Below are positions 1 to 8,006 of a stretch of DNA of 10,279 bases, in pieces; position 1 is the stretch's first letter; each line of letters starts with the position of its first letter. This DNA comes from a bacterium. GTDB taxonomy: Bacteria; Bacillota_I; Bacilli_A; RF39; UBA660. The translations under genes and the position numbers were made by a program. The DNA lies in NCBI GenBank assembly GCA_014846175.1, contig RKAV01000049.1, positions 1 through 10,279 on the forward strand, in the 5' to 3' direction. The notes beneath the pieces were generated by a model, which worked only from the letters and a program-made list of their open reading frames with translations, did no database searches and was not told the origin of the DNA.

Positions 1-5
1 GCCAT
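1..5 (-). CDS. Start of a downstream gene (5' tip only)
   Basis: An ATG on the minus strand (complement of 3-5) is preceded at close distance by GAGGGAG, a good ribosome binding site. It lies about 60 bases after the end of the permease/binding-protein gene and on the same strand, so it may be a further operon member. Only the start codon and two bases are inside the window, so nothing can be said about the product. Confidence 0.35.
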
Positions 6-67
6 TCTCCCTCTTCACTTTTCGGATTCCATCTTTTTATAAATCTATTTTAGCAAATTGGTTATAA

Positions 68-1630
68 TTAATCAATCAAATTATTAGCTAATAAAAATTC
101 TTTTGCTACTTCTTCTGGGTTCTTACCCACTTCATCTACTTGATAATTCATCTCTTGCATTACTTCATCAGTTAAATAAGGTCCGAGTTTAGACATTAAA
201 CTTTCTACTTCTGGATACTTTTCTAAAGTATTTTGTTTTAGTAATGGAACAGCATAATATGGTGGAAAGAATTTTTTATCATCTTCTAATACTGTTAAAT
301 TAAATTTTCTTAGTAAACCATCAGTAGTAAAAGCATCTATTACTTGACTATTATTATTTAAAAGGGCAGTATATCTAGGACTACCATCCATAGCAATAAC
401 ATCTTTAAATTCTAGGTTATAAGTCTTTAACAATCCAGGTAAACCATCATTTCTATTAACAAATTCCAAAGTTGGAGAAATTGTTAAATCTTTAGATACT
501 TTAGCTAAATCACTAATAGTTTTTAAATTATATTTACTTGCTAAATCTTTAGTAACTGCTAATGAATATGTATTATTAAAGCTCATTGGTGAAAGTATTG
601 CTATTTTGTACTTACTTGCAAACTCATCTTTAACTGTTTTATAAACTTTATTAACATTAGAAATTGGTTCATATTTTAAGATATCAGTATAATCTGTTCC
701 TAAATAATCTATATAAAAATCTATATCATCTCTTTTTAATGCTTGAAAAACTACTTGTGCTCCACCTAAATTACATTGTTTATTAATTTTTATATTAGTA
801 TTATTAGCAAGATAAATACTTGATAATTCACAAAGAATATTTTGTTCTGTAAAATCTTTACTTGCTACTGTTAAGCTATCAGTTGATTCTTTATGAAAGT
901 CTATTTTACTAATTAGAAAAATAGCAAATAAGATGACAAATACTATTAATATCACTTTATCTTTTTTTCTTTCCTTTAATACTTTATCTTTATTTTTACC
1001 TTTTAATTGTAAAGCTACTGGAGTTACTAGTTTTTCAACAATAGAGAATAAGTAGTCTACAAAAAGTGCTAAAAAGCAAGCTGGTATAGCTCCTGCTAAG
1101 ATTTGATTATTATTAACTGTTCTAATACCAGAAAATATTAAATAACCAAGTCCACCTCCACCAATAAATGCTGCCATTGTCATTAGTCCTACAGCAGAAA
1201 CAGCAGATATTCTAACTCCTGCCATAATAATAGGTAATGCTTGAGGAATTTGAATTTTAAATAATATTTGTGAATTTGTTAATCCTATTCCTTTAGCTGA
1301 CTCTATCATTGTATCAGAAATACCAGATATTCCTGTTGCTGTATTCTTAATTATTGGTAAAAGTGAATATAAAACAACTACTACAATAGCTGGAACTCTA
1401 CCTATTCCTAGAAATGGTATCATAAATCCAAGTAAGGCCATACTAGGTATTGCTTGGAAGATGCTAGCTAATCCTAATATAGGTTTATTTAATTTCTTTA
1501 TATAACTTATTAAGATACCAATTGGTATTCCAATAATTATAGCTAAAGCTACGGCAAAGAAAGTTAATTCAATATGTTCAAGAAATAATGACCAAATTTG
1601 TGCTTTATTTTCAAAAAAATATGTTACCAT
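68..1630 (-). CDS. Fused ABC permease / substrate-binding protein (OpuC- or EgtU-like)
   Basis: This 520-residue membrane protein is the transport and ligand-capture subunit of an ABC importer. Residues about 1-205 form a BPD_transp_1 permease with several membrane segments and a clear EAA loop (about 110-140, ESAKGIGLTNSQ...P...AGVR) that docks on the ATPase. A further membrane segment (about 226-241) leads to an outward-facing OpuAC-type binding domain (about 254-520) with GGAQVVFQALK near 289 and IDYLGTDYTD near 308. The gene overlaps the ATPase gene by one base (TAATG), which implies translational coupling. The permease-binding protein fusion occurs in osmoprotectant (glycine betaine, carnitine, choline) importers and in the ergothioneine importer EgtU. 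The sequence alone does not separate these ligands. Family assignment is strong; substrate is inference. Confidence 0.92.
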   Translation of the reverse strand: MVTYFFENKAQIWSLFLEHIELTFFAVALAIIIGIPIGILISYIKKLNKPILGLASIFQAIPSMALLGFMIPFLGIGRVPAIVVVVLYSLLPIIKNTATGISGISDTMIESAKGIGLTNSQILFKIQIPQALPIIMAGVRISAVSAVGLMTMAAFIGGGGLGYLIFSGIRTVNNNQILAGAIPACFLALFVDYLFSIVEKLVTPVALQLKGKNKDKVLKERKKDKVILIVFVILFAIFLISKIDFHKESTDSLTVASKDFTEQNILCELSSIYLANNTNIKINKQCNLGGAQVVFQALKRDDIDFYIDYLGTDYTDILKYEPISNVNKVYKTVKDEFASKYKIAILSPMSFNNTYSLAVTKDLASKYNLKTISDLAKVSKDLTISPTLEFVNRNDGLPGLLKTYNLEFKDVIAMDGSPRYTALLNNNSQVIDAFTTDGLLRKFNLTVLEDDKKFFPPYYAVPLLKQNTLEKYPEVESLMSKLGPYLTDEVMQEMNYQVDEVGKNPEEVAKEFLLANNLID

Positions 1631-2748
1631 TATTCATCCTCCTCAAGAAATTGTTGAGATAAGGCTGTTACTAAACTACTTCTTGTAATTAATCCTGCTA
1701 ATGTTCCATCTATATTAACAACAGGAATATTAGCTAATCTATTTTCTTTAACTATTTTTACTAACTCAATAATAGAATCTTCTTTTCTAACAGTTATAAC
1801 ATCACTTATCATAAAGTCCTTAGCTTTTTTCTTAGTAGTTCTAGCATCTTTTAAACTCTCAGCATATAAACATCCTAAAAACATTCCTTTTTCATCAACA
1901 ATCATTAAACTATCTATTCGCATCATTTTCATCTTGTTTAAGCAATAAAAGATTGAATACTCAGGAGAACCAGTTATTGGACGTTCTATCATCAAATCAG
2001 ATACTTTTATTAAGGTTGGTTGACTCCAAATTCTTTTCTTTCCAACAAAGTTTTCTACAAATTGATTAGCTGGATGTTTTAAAATATTTTCTGGTGTATC
2101 ATACTGAACTAGTTTTCCTTGCTCCATAATTGCTATTTTATCAGCTAGTTTAATAGCTTCATCCATATCATGTGTTACAAATACTATAGTTTTATGTAAT
2201 TTACTTTGTATTTTTAATAATTCTTCTTGTAAACTTGTTCTTGATATAGGATCAAGTGCTGAAAATGGTTCATCCATTAAAATAATTTTAGGATCTGTCA
2301 TAAAAGCTCTTGCTATTCCTATTCTCTGCTGTTGTCCACCTGATAATTCACTAGGATAGCGCTCTAGCATTTCTTCTTTTAAACCAACCATTTTTAAAAC
2401 GTCTTTTATCCTTTTATTAATTTTCTCTTTTGGATACTTTTCTATTTTAGCAATTATTTCAATATTTTCTTTAATAGTCATGTGAGGGAATAATCCTGTT
2501 TGTTGAATTACATATCCCATATTTCTTCTTAAATCTATATCGTTTAAGTCTTTAATATTTTTACCATCTATATATATTTCTCCACTAGTAGGTGTAATTA
2601 ATTTATTAAGCATTTTTAAAGTAGTTGTTTTTCCACAACCAGATTCACCAATAAGTGTTATTAATTTTCCATCTTCTATAGTTAAAGAAATATCATCTAG
2701 TATAGTATTATTTTTATATTTCTTACTTACTTCTCTTAACTCTATCAT
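1630..2748 (-). CDS. ABC transporter ATPase with tandem CBS domains (OpuCA/EgtV/ProV-like)
   Basis: This 372-residue protein powers the importer encoded by the next gene. Visible motifs are Walker A GESGCGKT (34-41), Q-loop IQQTGLF (81-87), signature LSGGQQQR (135-142), Walker B IILMDE (155-160) and the H-loop VTHD. The C-terminal third (about 246-370) looks like two CBS domains, which in OpuA/OpuC-type ATPases sense ionic strength or nucleotides. I start it at the ATG complementing 2746-2748 because AAAGGATAGGAAA lies directly before it and the protein then opens with MIELREVSKKY, typical of the family; an in-frame ATG ten codons upstream would place the start almost on the -10 box. It is the first gene of the importer operon, with a TATAAT box about 20 bases upstream of the start. 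Confidence 0.93.
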   Translation of the reverse strand: MIELREVSKKYKNNTILDDISLTIEDGKLITLIGESGCGKTTTLKMLNKLITPTSGEIYIDGKNIKDLNDIDLRRNMGYVIQQTGLFPHMTIKENIEIIAKIEKYPKEKINKRIKDVLKMVGLKEEMLERYPSELSGGQQQRIGIARAFMTDPKIILMDEPFSALDPISRTSLQEELLKIQSKLHKTIVFVTHDMDEAIKLADKIAIMEQGKLVQYDTPENILKHPANQFVENFVGKKRIWSQPTLIKVSDLMIERPITGSPEYSIFYCLNKMKMMRIDSLMIVDEKGMFLGCLYAESLKDARTTKKKAKDFMISDVITVRKEDSIIELVKIVKENRLANIPVVNIDGTLAGLITRSSLVTALSQQFLEEDE

Positions 2749-2769
2749 TTTCCTATCCTTTCTATAATA

Positions 2770-2775
2770 ATTATA
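2770..2775 (-). promoter_or_regulatory. -10 box of the importer operon
   Basis: The minus strand shows a perfect TATAAT about 22 bases before the chosen ATPase start. This would give a short 5' UTR containing AAAGGA. No convincing -35 hexamer is seen at 16-18 bases. Confidence 0.5.
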
Positions 2776-2785
2776 CACACTAAAG

Positions 2786-2808
2786 AAAAAAATGTATTAG
2801 AAAATACA
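2786..2808 (-). terminator. Weak intrinsic terminator after nth
   Basis: On the minus strand TGTATT-TTCT-AATACA forms a six-pair stem with a four-base loop, followed by seven T. The stem is mostly A-T, so termination is probably leaky. It would separate the cca-dnaD-nth unit from the importer operon. Confidence 0.45.
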
Positions 2809-2826
2809 CTTTAATTAACTTATATA

Positions 2827-2839
2827 GACAAATTTTGTC
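2827..2839. promoter_or_regulatory. 13-bp palindrome, possible operator
   Basis: GACAAA-T-TTTGTC is a perfect inverted repeat around one central base. It sits a few bases after the nth stop and about 50 bases upstream of the importer -10 box. The one-base loop excludes an RNA hairpin, so a dimeric repressor site is the simplest reading. No regulator is identifiable. Confidence 0.3.
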
Positions 2840-2844
2840 ATATT

Positions 2845-3477
2845 TTAGTTTCTAAAATCCCTACATAGTTCTTTTAAAGGACAAGATGAACAGTCAGGTT
2901 TTACAGCTTTACAATAATATCTTCCAAATAATACTAGCTGTAAGTGTCTCTTAGCCCACTCATTTTTTGGGAAAAATTTTTGGAGTTTTTCTTCTACTTC
3001 TAATACTGTTGCTTTCTTACTTGCTATTCTTAGTCTTTTACTTATTCTTTCTACATGGGTATCTACTGCTATTGCTGGGTAGTTATAGTATTCACTAAGG
3101 AATACATTGATTGTCTTTCTTCCTACTCCTTTTAATTTTTCTAGTTTCTCTCTATCGGTAGGAACAATTCCTTGATACTTGGTAGTTAGATTATAAGCAA
3201 TATCTTTAACATAGATGGCTTTCTTCCTAAAAGAACCGATTGGTTTTAATATCTCTTCTAATGAGTCAATTGGGGCTTCACTTAATTTTTCTAAAGTAGG
3301 ATATTTAGTAAAAAGAATTGGTGTTACCATATTTACTCTTTTATCAGTAGTTTGGGCACTTAGGACTATAGCAATTAATAATTCATAATCATTATGATAA
3401 ATTAGTTCACATTTAGGATTAGGAAAAAGTTCATCTAAGTATTTAGTAATTAACTCTCTTTTCTCACTCTTCGTCAT
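2845..3477 (-). CDS. nth: Endonuclease III (DNA glycosylase/AP lyase)
   Basis: This is the base-excision repair enzyme that removes oxidised pyrimidines and cleaves at the abasic site. The helix-hairpin-helix LKGVGRKT (115-122) holds the catalytic lysine K121, and VDTH (138-141) holds the catalytic aspartate D139. The C-terminus has the complete 4Fe-4S set in the C-x6-C-x2-C-x5-C spacing (YYCKAVKPDC, SSC, PLKELC). At 210 residues it matches the E. coli enzyme (211). I start at the ATG complementing 3475-3477, giving MTKSEKRELI; two ATGs lie upstream in frame (3484-3486 and 3499-3501) inside dnaD. All choices overlap the dnaD end, the chosen one by 14 bases, so translation is probably coupled. 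The dnaD-nth pair is typical of Firmicutes. Confidence 0.95.
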   Translation of the reverse strand: MTKSEKRELITKYLDELFPNPKCELIYHNDYELLIAIVLSAQTTDKRVNMVTPILFTKYPTLEKLSEAPIDSLEEILKPIGSFRKKAIYVKDIAYNLTTKYQGIVPTDREKLEKLKGVGRKTINVFLSEYYNYPAIAVDTHVERISKRLRIASKKATVLEVEEKLQKFFPKNEWAKRHLQLVLFGRYYCKAVKPDCSSCPLKELCRDFRN

Positions 3478-4129
3478 CTTCATCAAACCAGTCATAATCA
3501 AACACTTCTACAGGTTCTTTTTCTTCTTGTTTTTTTAAATTTAAGAAGTGTTCTACATCTTCTTTTTTCTTAATTCCTTTTCTATCCCATTCATAAAGTA
3601 TTTTATCTATATAGCGAATACTTGATACACCATTAAGAGTTGCTTCTTTAACTGCTTCTAAAATAACATCTTTATCAAAGGTATCAAGCCATGCTTTAAT
3701 AAACTCTAATTCGTTAGGACTAAGGGTTCTTCCAAATTCTCTTTCTATTTCTTCAAATAGAGTTTTAGATATTTCTTTTTCTTCTTTTTCTACAGTACTA
3801 TTGATAAATAGTGACAAGTATTTCTTATAAAATTGAGTCAAATCTAACATTTCTTCTAAGACTCCACTGTCATTTTTTGTAGTTTCTAGAGTTATCATTT
3901 TCTTATCAGTAAGATTAGATATTAACTGCATAACTTGCATCTTATCAAAGCCTGTATCTTTTTCCATTTCTACTGGATTAAAAACAAATCTTTCCCCTTT
4001 ATCTTTTAAATACATTAGAAATATGAATTCTTCTATATTTAGGGATAAGGATTTTATATTTTGTAATAGAAATAAGGGAATAGTAACTGCTTTTTGTGAT
4101 AAAAATTTTTGTAGTTTATCTTGACTCAT
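3464..4129 (-). CDS. dnaD: DnaD-like replication initiation/primosome protein
   Basis: This 221-residue protein resembles DnaD, which remodels DNA and helps load the replicative helicase at the origin and at restart sites. Residues about 1-100 look like the winged-helix oligomerisation domain. Residues about 125-190 match the DnaB_2 (DnaD C-terminal) domain, ending in the typical YIDKILYEW (173-181), the YxxxIxxxW motif. The tail is very acidic (DYDWFDEDDEE). Its ATG follows AGGAGG at good spacing inside the end of cca and overlaps that gene by 14 bases; its TGA stop lies inside nth. The TGA matters: extra reading would add only seven residues, but the TGG use for Trp elsewhere supports TGA as a real stop here. 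Confidence 0.9.
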   Translation of the reverse strand: MSQDKLQKFLSQKAVTIPLFLLQNIKSLSLNIEEFIFLMYLKDKGERFVFNPVEMEKDTGFDKMQVMQLISNLTDKKMITLETTKNDSGVLEEMLDLTQFYKKYLSLFINSTVEKEEKEISKTLFEEIEREFGRTLSPNELEFIKAWLDTFDKDVILEAVKEATLNGVSSIRYIDKILYEWDRKGIKKKEDVEHFLNLKKQEEKEPVEVFDYDWFDEDDEE

Positions 4130-5228
4130 TATATTCCTCCTCTAAATACTGTTTACACATTTTTAAAAGTTGTTCTTTATCATTTTTAATTTTGTTTGTT
4201 AATACTGCTTTTATTAGATAATCATAAAGTGGTTTTAAAAAGCAACCTGCTTCTTTTTTTAGGTAATTAAGTATCTCTTCTGTTGTTATATCTAAATTAC
4301 TTTGTTTATGGATTGGTAAGTTTAGATATGTTTCATTTATTTCTTTATTAGAGTACCCCAACAACTCACCTGCTACTACAGAAGGGTATAATCCACATTC
4401 ATAGAGTGTTAAAGGGTTTAGTGGTGATGAGGTAAGTACTTTTCTAATACTATTCATTAAATCTTTTTCATTATTACTAAATGGATAGATATCATCAACA
4501 TCAAGTTGGGTCCATATTCCAATCAACTGACTACAAGGTTTAACTTTGGAAAGATTATTTAGTTTTAGAATACTATCTAGTTCTAGTTCTTTTAATAGGG
4601 TTATTCCATTGATAGCATTAGAACTACTGAATATTTTATCTAATTCTTGTTTTTTTCTTTCCATTGATAAAGTATTAAGAAGATATTTATTTTCTATTAT
4701 AGCATTTTTCTCCAAAGAACCAATGGTAAAATTCAGTGTTGTAGCAAACCTTACCGCTCTCAATATTCTTAAAGCATCATCACTAAATACTGTATTGGCA
4801 TCTTTGATTGTATGAATCTCCTTTTTTTCTAAGTCTTGTCTTCCATTTAATGGATCTATTATATTTTTATCTTTATCCATACATATTGCATTAATGGTAA
4901 AGTCTCTTCTTAAAAGGTCTTCATTAAGGTTCTTTATATAGATTATTTCTTCTGGATGACGATTATCTTTATAGGTTTGTTCTTTTCTAAAAGTTGTTAT
5001 TTCAAAACGAGTATTATTATAAACAACTGTTACAGAACCATATTCATTAGTTGGTAAACAGGCATCGTTAAATATTTTCATTAATTCTTTAGGTGTAGCA
5101 GAAGTTGTTACATCAATATCACTAGACTTTATGTCAAGTAGATAATCTCTTACAAATCCTCCTACTAAGTAAGCTTCATAACCATTATCTGTTATTTTAT
5201 TTAATAATTTTATTGCAGTATCTAACAA
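4116..5228 (-). CDS. cca: CCA tRNA nucleotidyltransferase (class II)
   Basis: This enzyme adds or repairs the 3' CCA end of tRNAs. The N-terminal polymerase-beta-like head has LVGGFVRD (21-28), the metal-binding DID (37-39), RRDFTINA (107-114) and DALRILRAVRFA (151-162), the expected order for class II nucleotidyltransferases. I choose the TTG complementing 5226-5228: it follows AAGGAG at nine bases and gives 370 residues with about 20 before LVGG, as usual. The longer reading from another TTG at 5271-5273 overlaps the -10 box and lacks a ribosome site. It is the first gene of the cca-dnaD-nth unit. A poly(A) polymerase is the alternative, but the neighbours and the single copy expected in this group favour CCA addition. 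Confidence 0.93.
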   Translation of the reverse strand: MLDTAIKLLNKITDNGYEAYLVGGFVRDYLLDIKSSDIDVTTSATPKELMKIFNDACLPTNEYGSVTVVYNNTRFEITTFRKEQTYKDNRHPEEIIYIKNLNEDLLRRDFTINAICMDKDKNIIDPLNGRQDLEKKEIHTIKDANTVFSDDALRILRAVRFATTLNFTIGSLEKNAIIENKYLLNTLSMERKKQELDKIFSSSNAINGITLLKELELDSILKLNNLSKVKPCSQLIGIWTQLDVDDIYPFSNNEKDLMNSIRKVLTSSPLNPLTLYECGLYPSVVAGELLGYSNKEINETYLNLPIHKQSNLDITTEEILNYLKKEAGCFLKPLYDYLIKAVLTNKIKNDKEQLLKMCKQYLEEEYNESR

Positions 5229-5237
5229 ATTAATACA

Positions 5238-5243
5238 CTCCTT
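5238..5243 (-). promoter_or_regulatory. Ribosome binding site deciding the TTG start of cca
   Basis: AAGGAG on the minus strand lies nine bases before TTG. No ATG in the same frame is near, so this site selects the non-ATG start. Confidence 0.65.
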
Positions 5244-5272
5244 GTCTATAAATGATATTACTTTACATACCA

Positions 5273-5281
5273 ATTATAGCA
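5273..5281 (-). promoter_or_regulatory. Extended -10 promoter of cca-dnaD-nth
   Basis: The minus strand reads TGCTATAAT, a perfect extended -10 element. A start near 5266 gives a leader of about 38 bases before the TTG. No good -35 is present, as is common with extended -10 promoters. The same nine bases occur before the dead response regulator. Confidence 0.65.
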
Positions 5282-5313
5282 TATTTTCTTTTATTTTACA
5301 CTAAGTTGACAAA

Positions 5314-5335
5314 GAAAAAAGGACTGAATCCTTTA
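5314..5335 (-). terminator. Intrinsic terminator of the LysM amidase gene
   Basis: On the minus strand AAAGGA-TTCAG-TCCTTT forms a six-pair stem followed by a T run (5315-5320). The stem begins inside the TAA stop codon of the amidase gene. Confidence 0.75.
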
Positions 5336-6736
5336 GTTTGCTGGTACAATTAACTCTTGTCCAATAGTTAGTAAATTATTTGATAAGTTATTTAGTGATT
5401 TCAAATTATCTACTGTTGTATTATATTTATTTGCTATTAGCCAAAGACTATCTCCTCTTTTGACTATATAAGTATTTGTATTAGTTGAATCTGATGGAAC
5501 AGAAACAGGAATAATTAGTTCTTGTCCGATAGTTAACATATTATTGGTGATACCATTAGCATTTTTTAATTCTTCTACTGTTATGTTGTAGTTATTTGCT
5601 ATACTCCATAGACTGTCTCCTCTTTTAACAGTATAAGTAGTTTCATATCCAACGTTATTATCAGGTAGAGTTGGTGTTTCACTTGATGATGTAGGAATAA
5701 CTAAGACTTGACCAACACTTAATGTATTACTAGTTAAATTATTAGCTTTTTTAAGTTCATCTACTGTTATATTATTCTTATTAGCAATAGTCCACAGACT
5801 ATCACCTCTTGTTACTATATAGGTATTAGTTGTAGTACTACCATTATTATCTTCTGTACTAGGTATAACTAGTAGTTGACCTGGGGTTAGAGTATCAGTT
5901 GTTAATGAATTAGCTCTTCTTAAGTCGGCCACTGTTACTCCTAGTTTTTTTGAAATGCTATACAAAGTATCTCCTTTTTGTACTTGATATAAATCTCCAG
6001 ATACATCACTTTGAGGAATAGTTAATTTTTGTCCAAGTGTTAATGTATCACTAGTTAAATTGTTACTAGTTTTAAGTTCATTTACAGTAATACCAAATTG
6101 TTTAGCTATACTATATAAACTATCACCTTTCTTAACAGTATAAGTTGTAGAATCAAACGGTGGTGTATATTTAAATCCTAAGTATTGAGTCACAGCTTTA
6201 ACCACTGCTTCTACATAACTTAATAAATCATTTTGTAGTTTAACTTGATCTTTTGCATTATCTATAAAACCATATTCTACTAAAAGTGACTGCATTGGTG
6301 CTGTTTCTCTTATAATATAGTAATAATCTTTATTAGGATTCTCTGGTAAACGTCTTTGGTAATACTTCCTCATAATTTGCCCAGCTTCTCCAATAGATGT
6401 AAGTATATCTTTAGCTAGTGTAGAATTATTACGTAAGGCATAAACTACTTCGGCACCTTCTCCTCCTCCTGCATTTATGTGATTAGATATTAATACAGTG
6501 TTAGGGTCTCCCCCAAAGGCTTCATTAGCTCTTTTAAGTCTATCTGTTCTACTTAAGTCTTCATCAAAATCTCTTGTAATAACTACAGGAACCCCTAGCT
6601 GTTTAAACCTATCATACATATATAAAGCAGCTTCTAAAGTAAAGTCTTTTTCCTTTAAATTACCACTAATAGCTCCAGGATCACTTCCTCCATGTCCAGC
6701 ATCTACAACAACTCCACCATTTACACGTTCATCCAT
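5333..6736 (-). CDS. N-acetylmuramoyl-L-alanine amidase with five LysM repeats
   Basis: A zinc hydrolase that cuts the amide bond between muramic acid and the peptide in cell wall. Residues about 7-187 are an Amidase_3 domain: DAGHGGSDPG with H15, E29 (LKEKD), H86 (SNHINAGG) as zinc ligands, and E154 (VEYGF) as the catalytic glutamate; ITRDFDEDLSRTDRLKRAN is the usual substrate-side motif. Five LysM peptidoglycan-binding modules follow (about 198-241, 249-292, 305-348, 367-410, 422-465), joined by Ser/Thr/Asn-rich linkers; the last ends two residues before the stop. The ATG follows AGGTGAG. No signal peptide or membrane segment is present, since the catalytic core starts at residue 7. It stands alone with its own terminator. 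Spore, autolysin or phage-derived roles are possible. Confidence 0.95.
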   Translation of the reverse strand: MDERVNGGVVVDAGHGGSDPGAISGNLKEKDFTLEAALYMYDRFKQLGVPVVITRDFDEDLSRTDRLKRANEAFGGDPNTVLISNHINAGGGEGAEVVYALRNNSTLAKDILTSIGEAGQIMRKYYQRRLPENPNKDYYYIIRETAPMQSLLVEYGFIDNAKDQVKLQNDLLSYVEAVVKAVTQYLGFKYTPPFDSTTYTVKKGDSLYSIAKQFGITVNELKTSNNLTSDTLTLGQKLTIPQSDVSGDLYQVQKGDTLYSISKKLGVTVADLRRANSLTTDTLTPGQLLVIPSTEDNNGSTTTNTYIVTRGDSLWTIANKNNITVDELKKANNLTSNTLSVGQVLVIPTSSSETPTLPDNNVGYETTYTVKRGDSLWSIANNYNITVEELKNANGITNNMLTIGQELIIPVSVPSDSTNTNTYIVKRGDSLWLIANKYNTTVDNLKSLNNLSNNLLTIGQELIVPAN

Positions 6737-7016
6737 ATTCTCACCTCACTATAAAATATGAATAAACTAGTAATTTGACACAAAAACAATTGAGGCTAAA
6801 ATAAACAGCAAAATATGTATAACTTGTATTAATCTTTTTATTAACTATTTTACTATGGGTTATGTCTTAGTGTATATAGACTAATAATATCCATCAGTAA
6901 GCATAAGATATAACAAGGGTTTATTAATATAATGATAATTAATGACATACGGTAATTGTCTTTTCAAGTAATGAATTAAAAACTGACATTGAAAAAGATA
7001 ATACATATAATTATAT
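6737..7016. other. Intergenic remnant region, no intact gene
   Basis: Very AT-rich sequence between the amidase start and the readable part of the sensor kinase. On the minus strand about 6935-7010 there is a short open stretch (SFSMSVFNSLLEKTITV) that could be the eroded start of the kinase cytoplasmic part, but it soon meets stops in every frame. I see no histidine-kinase H-box or ATPase motifs, so most of the kinase gene has been deleted here. The ribosome site of the amidase lies at about 6742-6748. No clear promoter was found. Confidence 0.5.
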
Positions 7017-7270
7017 CTATTTTGGTAGTAATATTTCTCTTACTAGTGATATTAAAATAGCTACTATTTCTAAGATATAAGGGGATGTTACTAACTGATA
7101 TACTCATGATAAATTATTATATAAATTAGGATTATCATCATATAACCACTGAAAGTCAAAGACACTAACTACTAGTCCAATAGTTAATGATACTATCAAA
7201 ATAATAACAATATAGATAACCACTTTTTTAACATATCAGAATATATTTCTTTAAATTCTCTATCTTTCAT
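7017..7270 (-). pseudogene. Sensor histidine kinase remnant (N-terminal membrane part)
   Basis: An ATG two bases after the response-regulator stop, with AGAGGTG before it, starts MKDREFKEIYSDMLKK. After a one-base slip in a poly-A run the next frame continues VVIYIVIILIVSLTIGLVV, a first membrane segment, an outside loop (DFQWLYDDNPNLYNN), an in-frame TGA and a second membrane segment (YILEIVAILISLV) before TAG at 7017-7019. This is the layout of a VanS-type sensor kinase: two membrane segments around a short loop. The dimerisation and ATPase domains are missing, so it cannot signal. The TGA probably replaces a Trp codon. Confidence 0.7.
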
Positions 7271-7272
7271 CT

Positions 7273-7943
7273 TACACCTCTATCTTATAAGCTACTCCAT
7301 AAATAGTTTTTATATATTTTGGTTTTCTCCCTATATCCTTAGATGTCTAATATGAACCATTATAGTATTATTATCTTTAGTAAAATTTTTTTTCACATTT
7401 TAGAAAACAAATCATCACTTTTAACTACTTTACCTCTATTTATACATAACAACCACATAATCGAAAATTCTGTTTTAGTAAGTTCTATTTTTTTATCATT
7501 GAACTAAAATTCATGAGTTTTATTATTAATTACTATTCCTCAAAAATCTATTTGGTCCTCGCTATTTTCTTAATGATTATAATTTTTATATCTTCTTAAT
7601 TGTGCTTTTACTCTAGCAAGTAATTCTAATGGTTGAAATGGTTTAGTAACGTAGTCATCTGCTCCCATACTTAGCCCATTAATCTTATCCATATCTTCCA
7701 CTTTAGCGGTAGCAAAAATAATTGGAAAGTTATATTTCTCTCTTATTTTATTACATAAGGTTAATCCATCCATCTCTGGCATCATATATCTAAAATAGCT
7801 AAGTCTATCTTAAGATTATCTATATTCTTTAATACTTCTATACTAGAATAATATTTATAAACGTTATAGTTTTCATTCTTTAAGTATATTTCTAATAAAT
7901 CCGCTATTTCTTTTTTCTCATCTACTATTAATATGTTATCCAG
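7273..7943 (-). pseudogene. OmpR/VanR-family response regulator, decayed
   Basis: The whole protein can be read by joining frames. The receiver part begins DNILIVDEKKEIADLLEIYL and reaches ILDI; a missing base at about 7785 shifts the frame to MMPEMDGL...ATAKVED...GADDYVTKPF, so the phospho-acceptor Asp and the conserved Lys of TKP are still there. The winged-helix part (KKIELTKTEFSIMWLL...GKVVKSDDLF, TIMVHIRHLR, YIKTIYGVAYKIEV) follows in the same frame through four stops (TAA at 7570-7572, then TGA, TAG, TGA) and two more frameshifts. The expected start is CTG (7941-7943) with GAGGAG before it. An isolated 71-residue receiver fragment (7570-7785) is open, but has no ribosome site of its own that I can see. 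Confidence 0.85.
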
Positions 7944-7962
7944 CTATTTTCTCCTCTTTCCG

Positions 7963-7971
7963 ATTATAGCA
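7963..7971 (-). promoter_or_regulatory. Extended -10 promoter of the dead two-component operon
   Basis: TGCTATAAT on the minus strand, identical to the cca promoter core, lies about 20 bases before the CTG start position. It seems intact although the genes are not. Confidence 0.55.
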
Positions 7972-7987
7972 GGTCACTATGAGTTAA

Positions 7988-8006
7988 TTCTTAATTTTTT
8001 CTTAAT
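7988..8006 (-). promoter_or_regulatory. Direct repeat, probable response-regulator box
   Basis: TTCTTAAT occurs at 7988-7995 and again at 7999-8006, exactly 11 bases apart. Tandem sites one helical turn apart are the usual target of OmpR/PhoB-type regulators. The pair covers the -35 area of the promoter at 7963-7971, so it probably served autoregulation. Confidence 0.45.

Noticed and set aside
4546..4815. Plus-strand open frame of 89 codons
   Set aside because: Lies entirely antisense to cca, which has all its family motifs; no ribosome site.
6498..6761. Plus-strand open frame of 87 codons
   Set aside because: Antisense to the catalytic core of the amidase; low-complexity Ser/Leu/Pro composition typical of a shadow frame.
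7017..7600. TGA read as Trp (genetic code 4)
   Set aside because: The intact genes encode Trp by TGG and dnaD ends at TGA; the pseudogenes also hold TAA, TAG and frameshifts, so ordinary decay explains the TGA codons in this genome.
7570..7785. Stand-alone small receiver-domain protein
   Set aside because: Upstream sequence continues the receiver domain in another frame and downstream sequence continues the DNA-binding domain, so it is a pseudogene fragment rather than a single-domain regulator.
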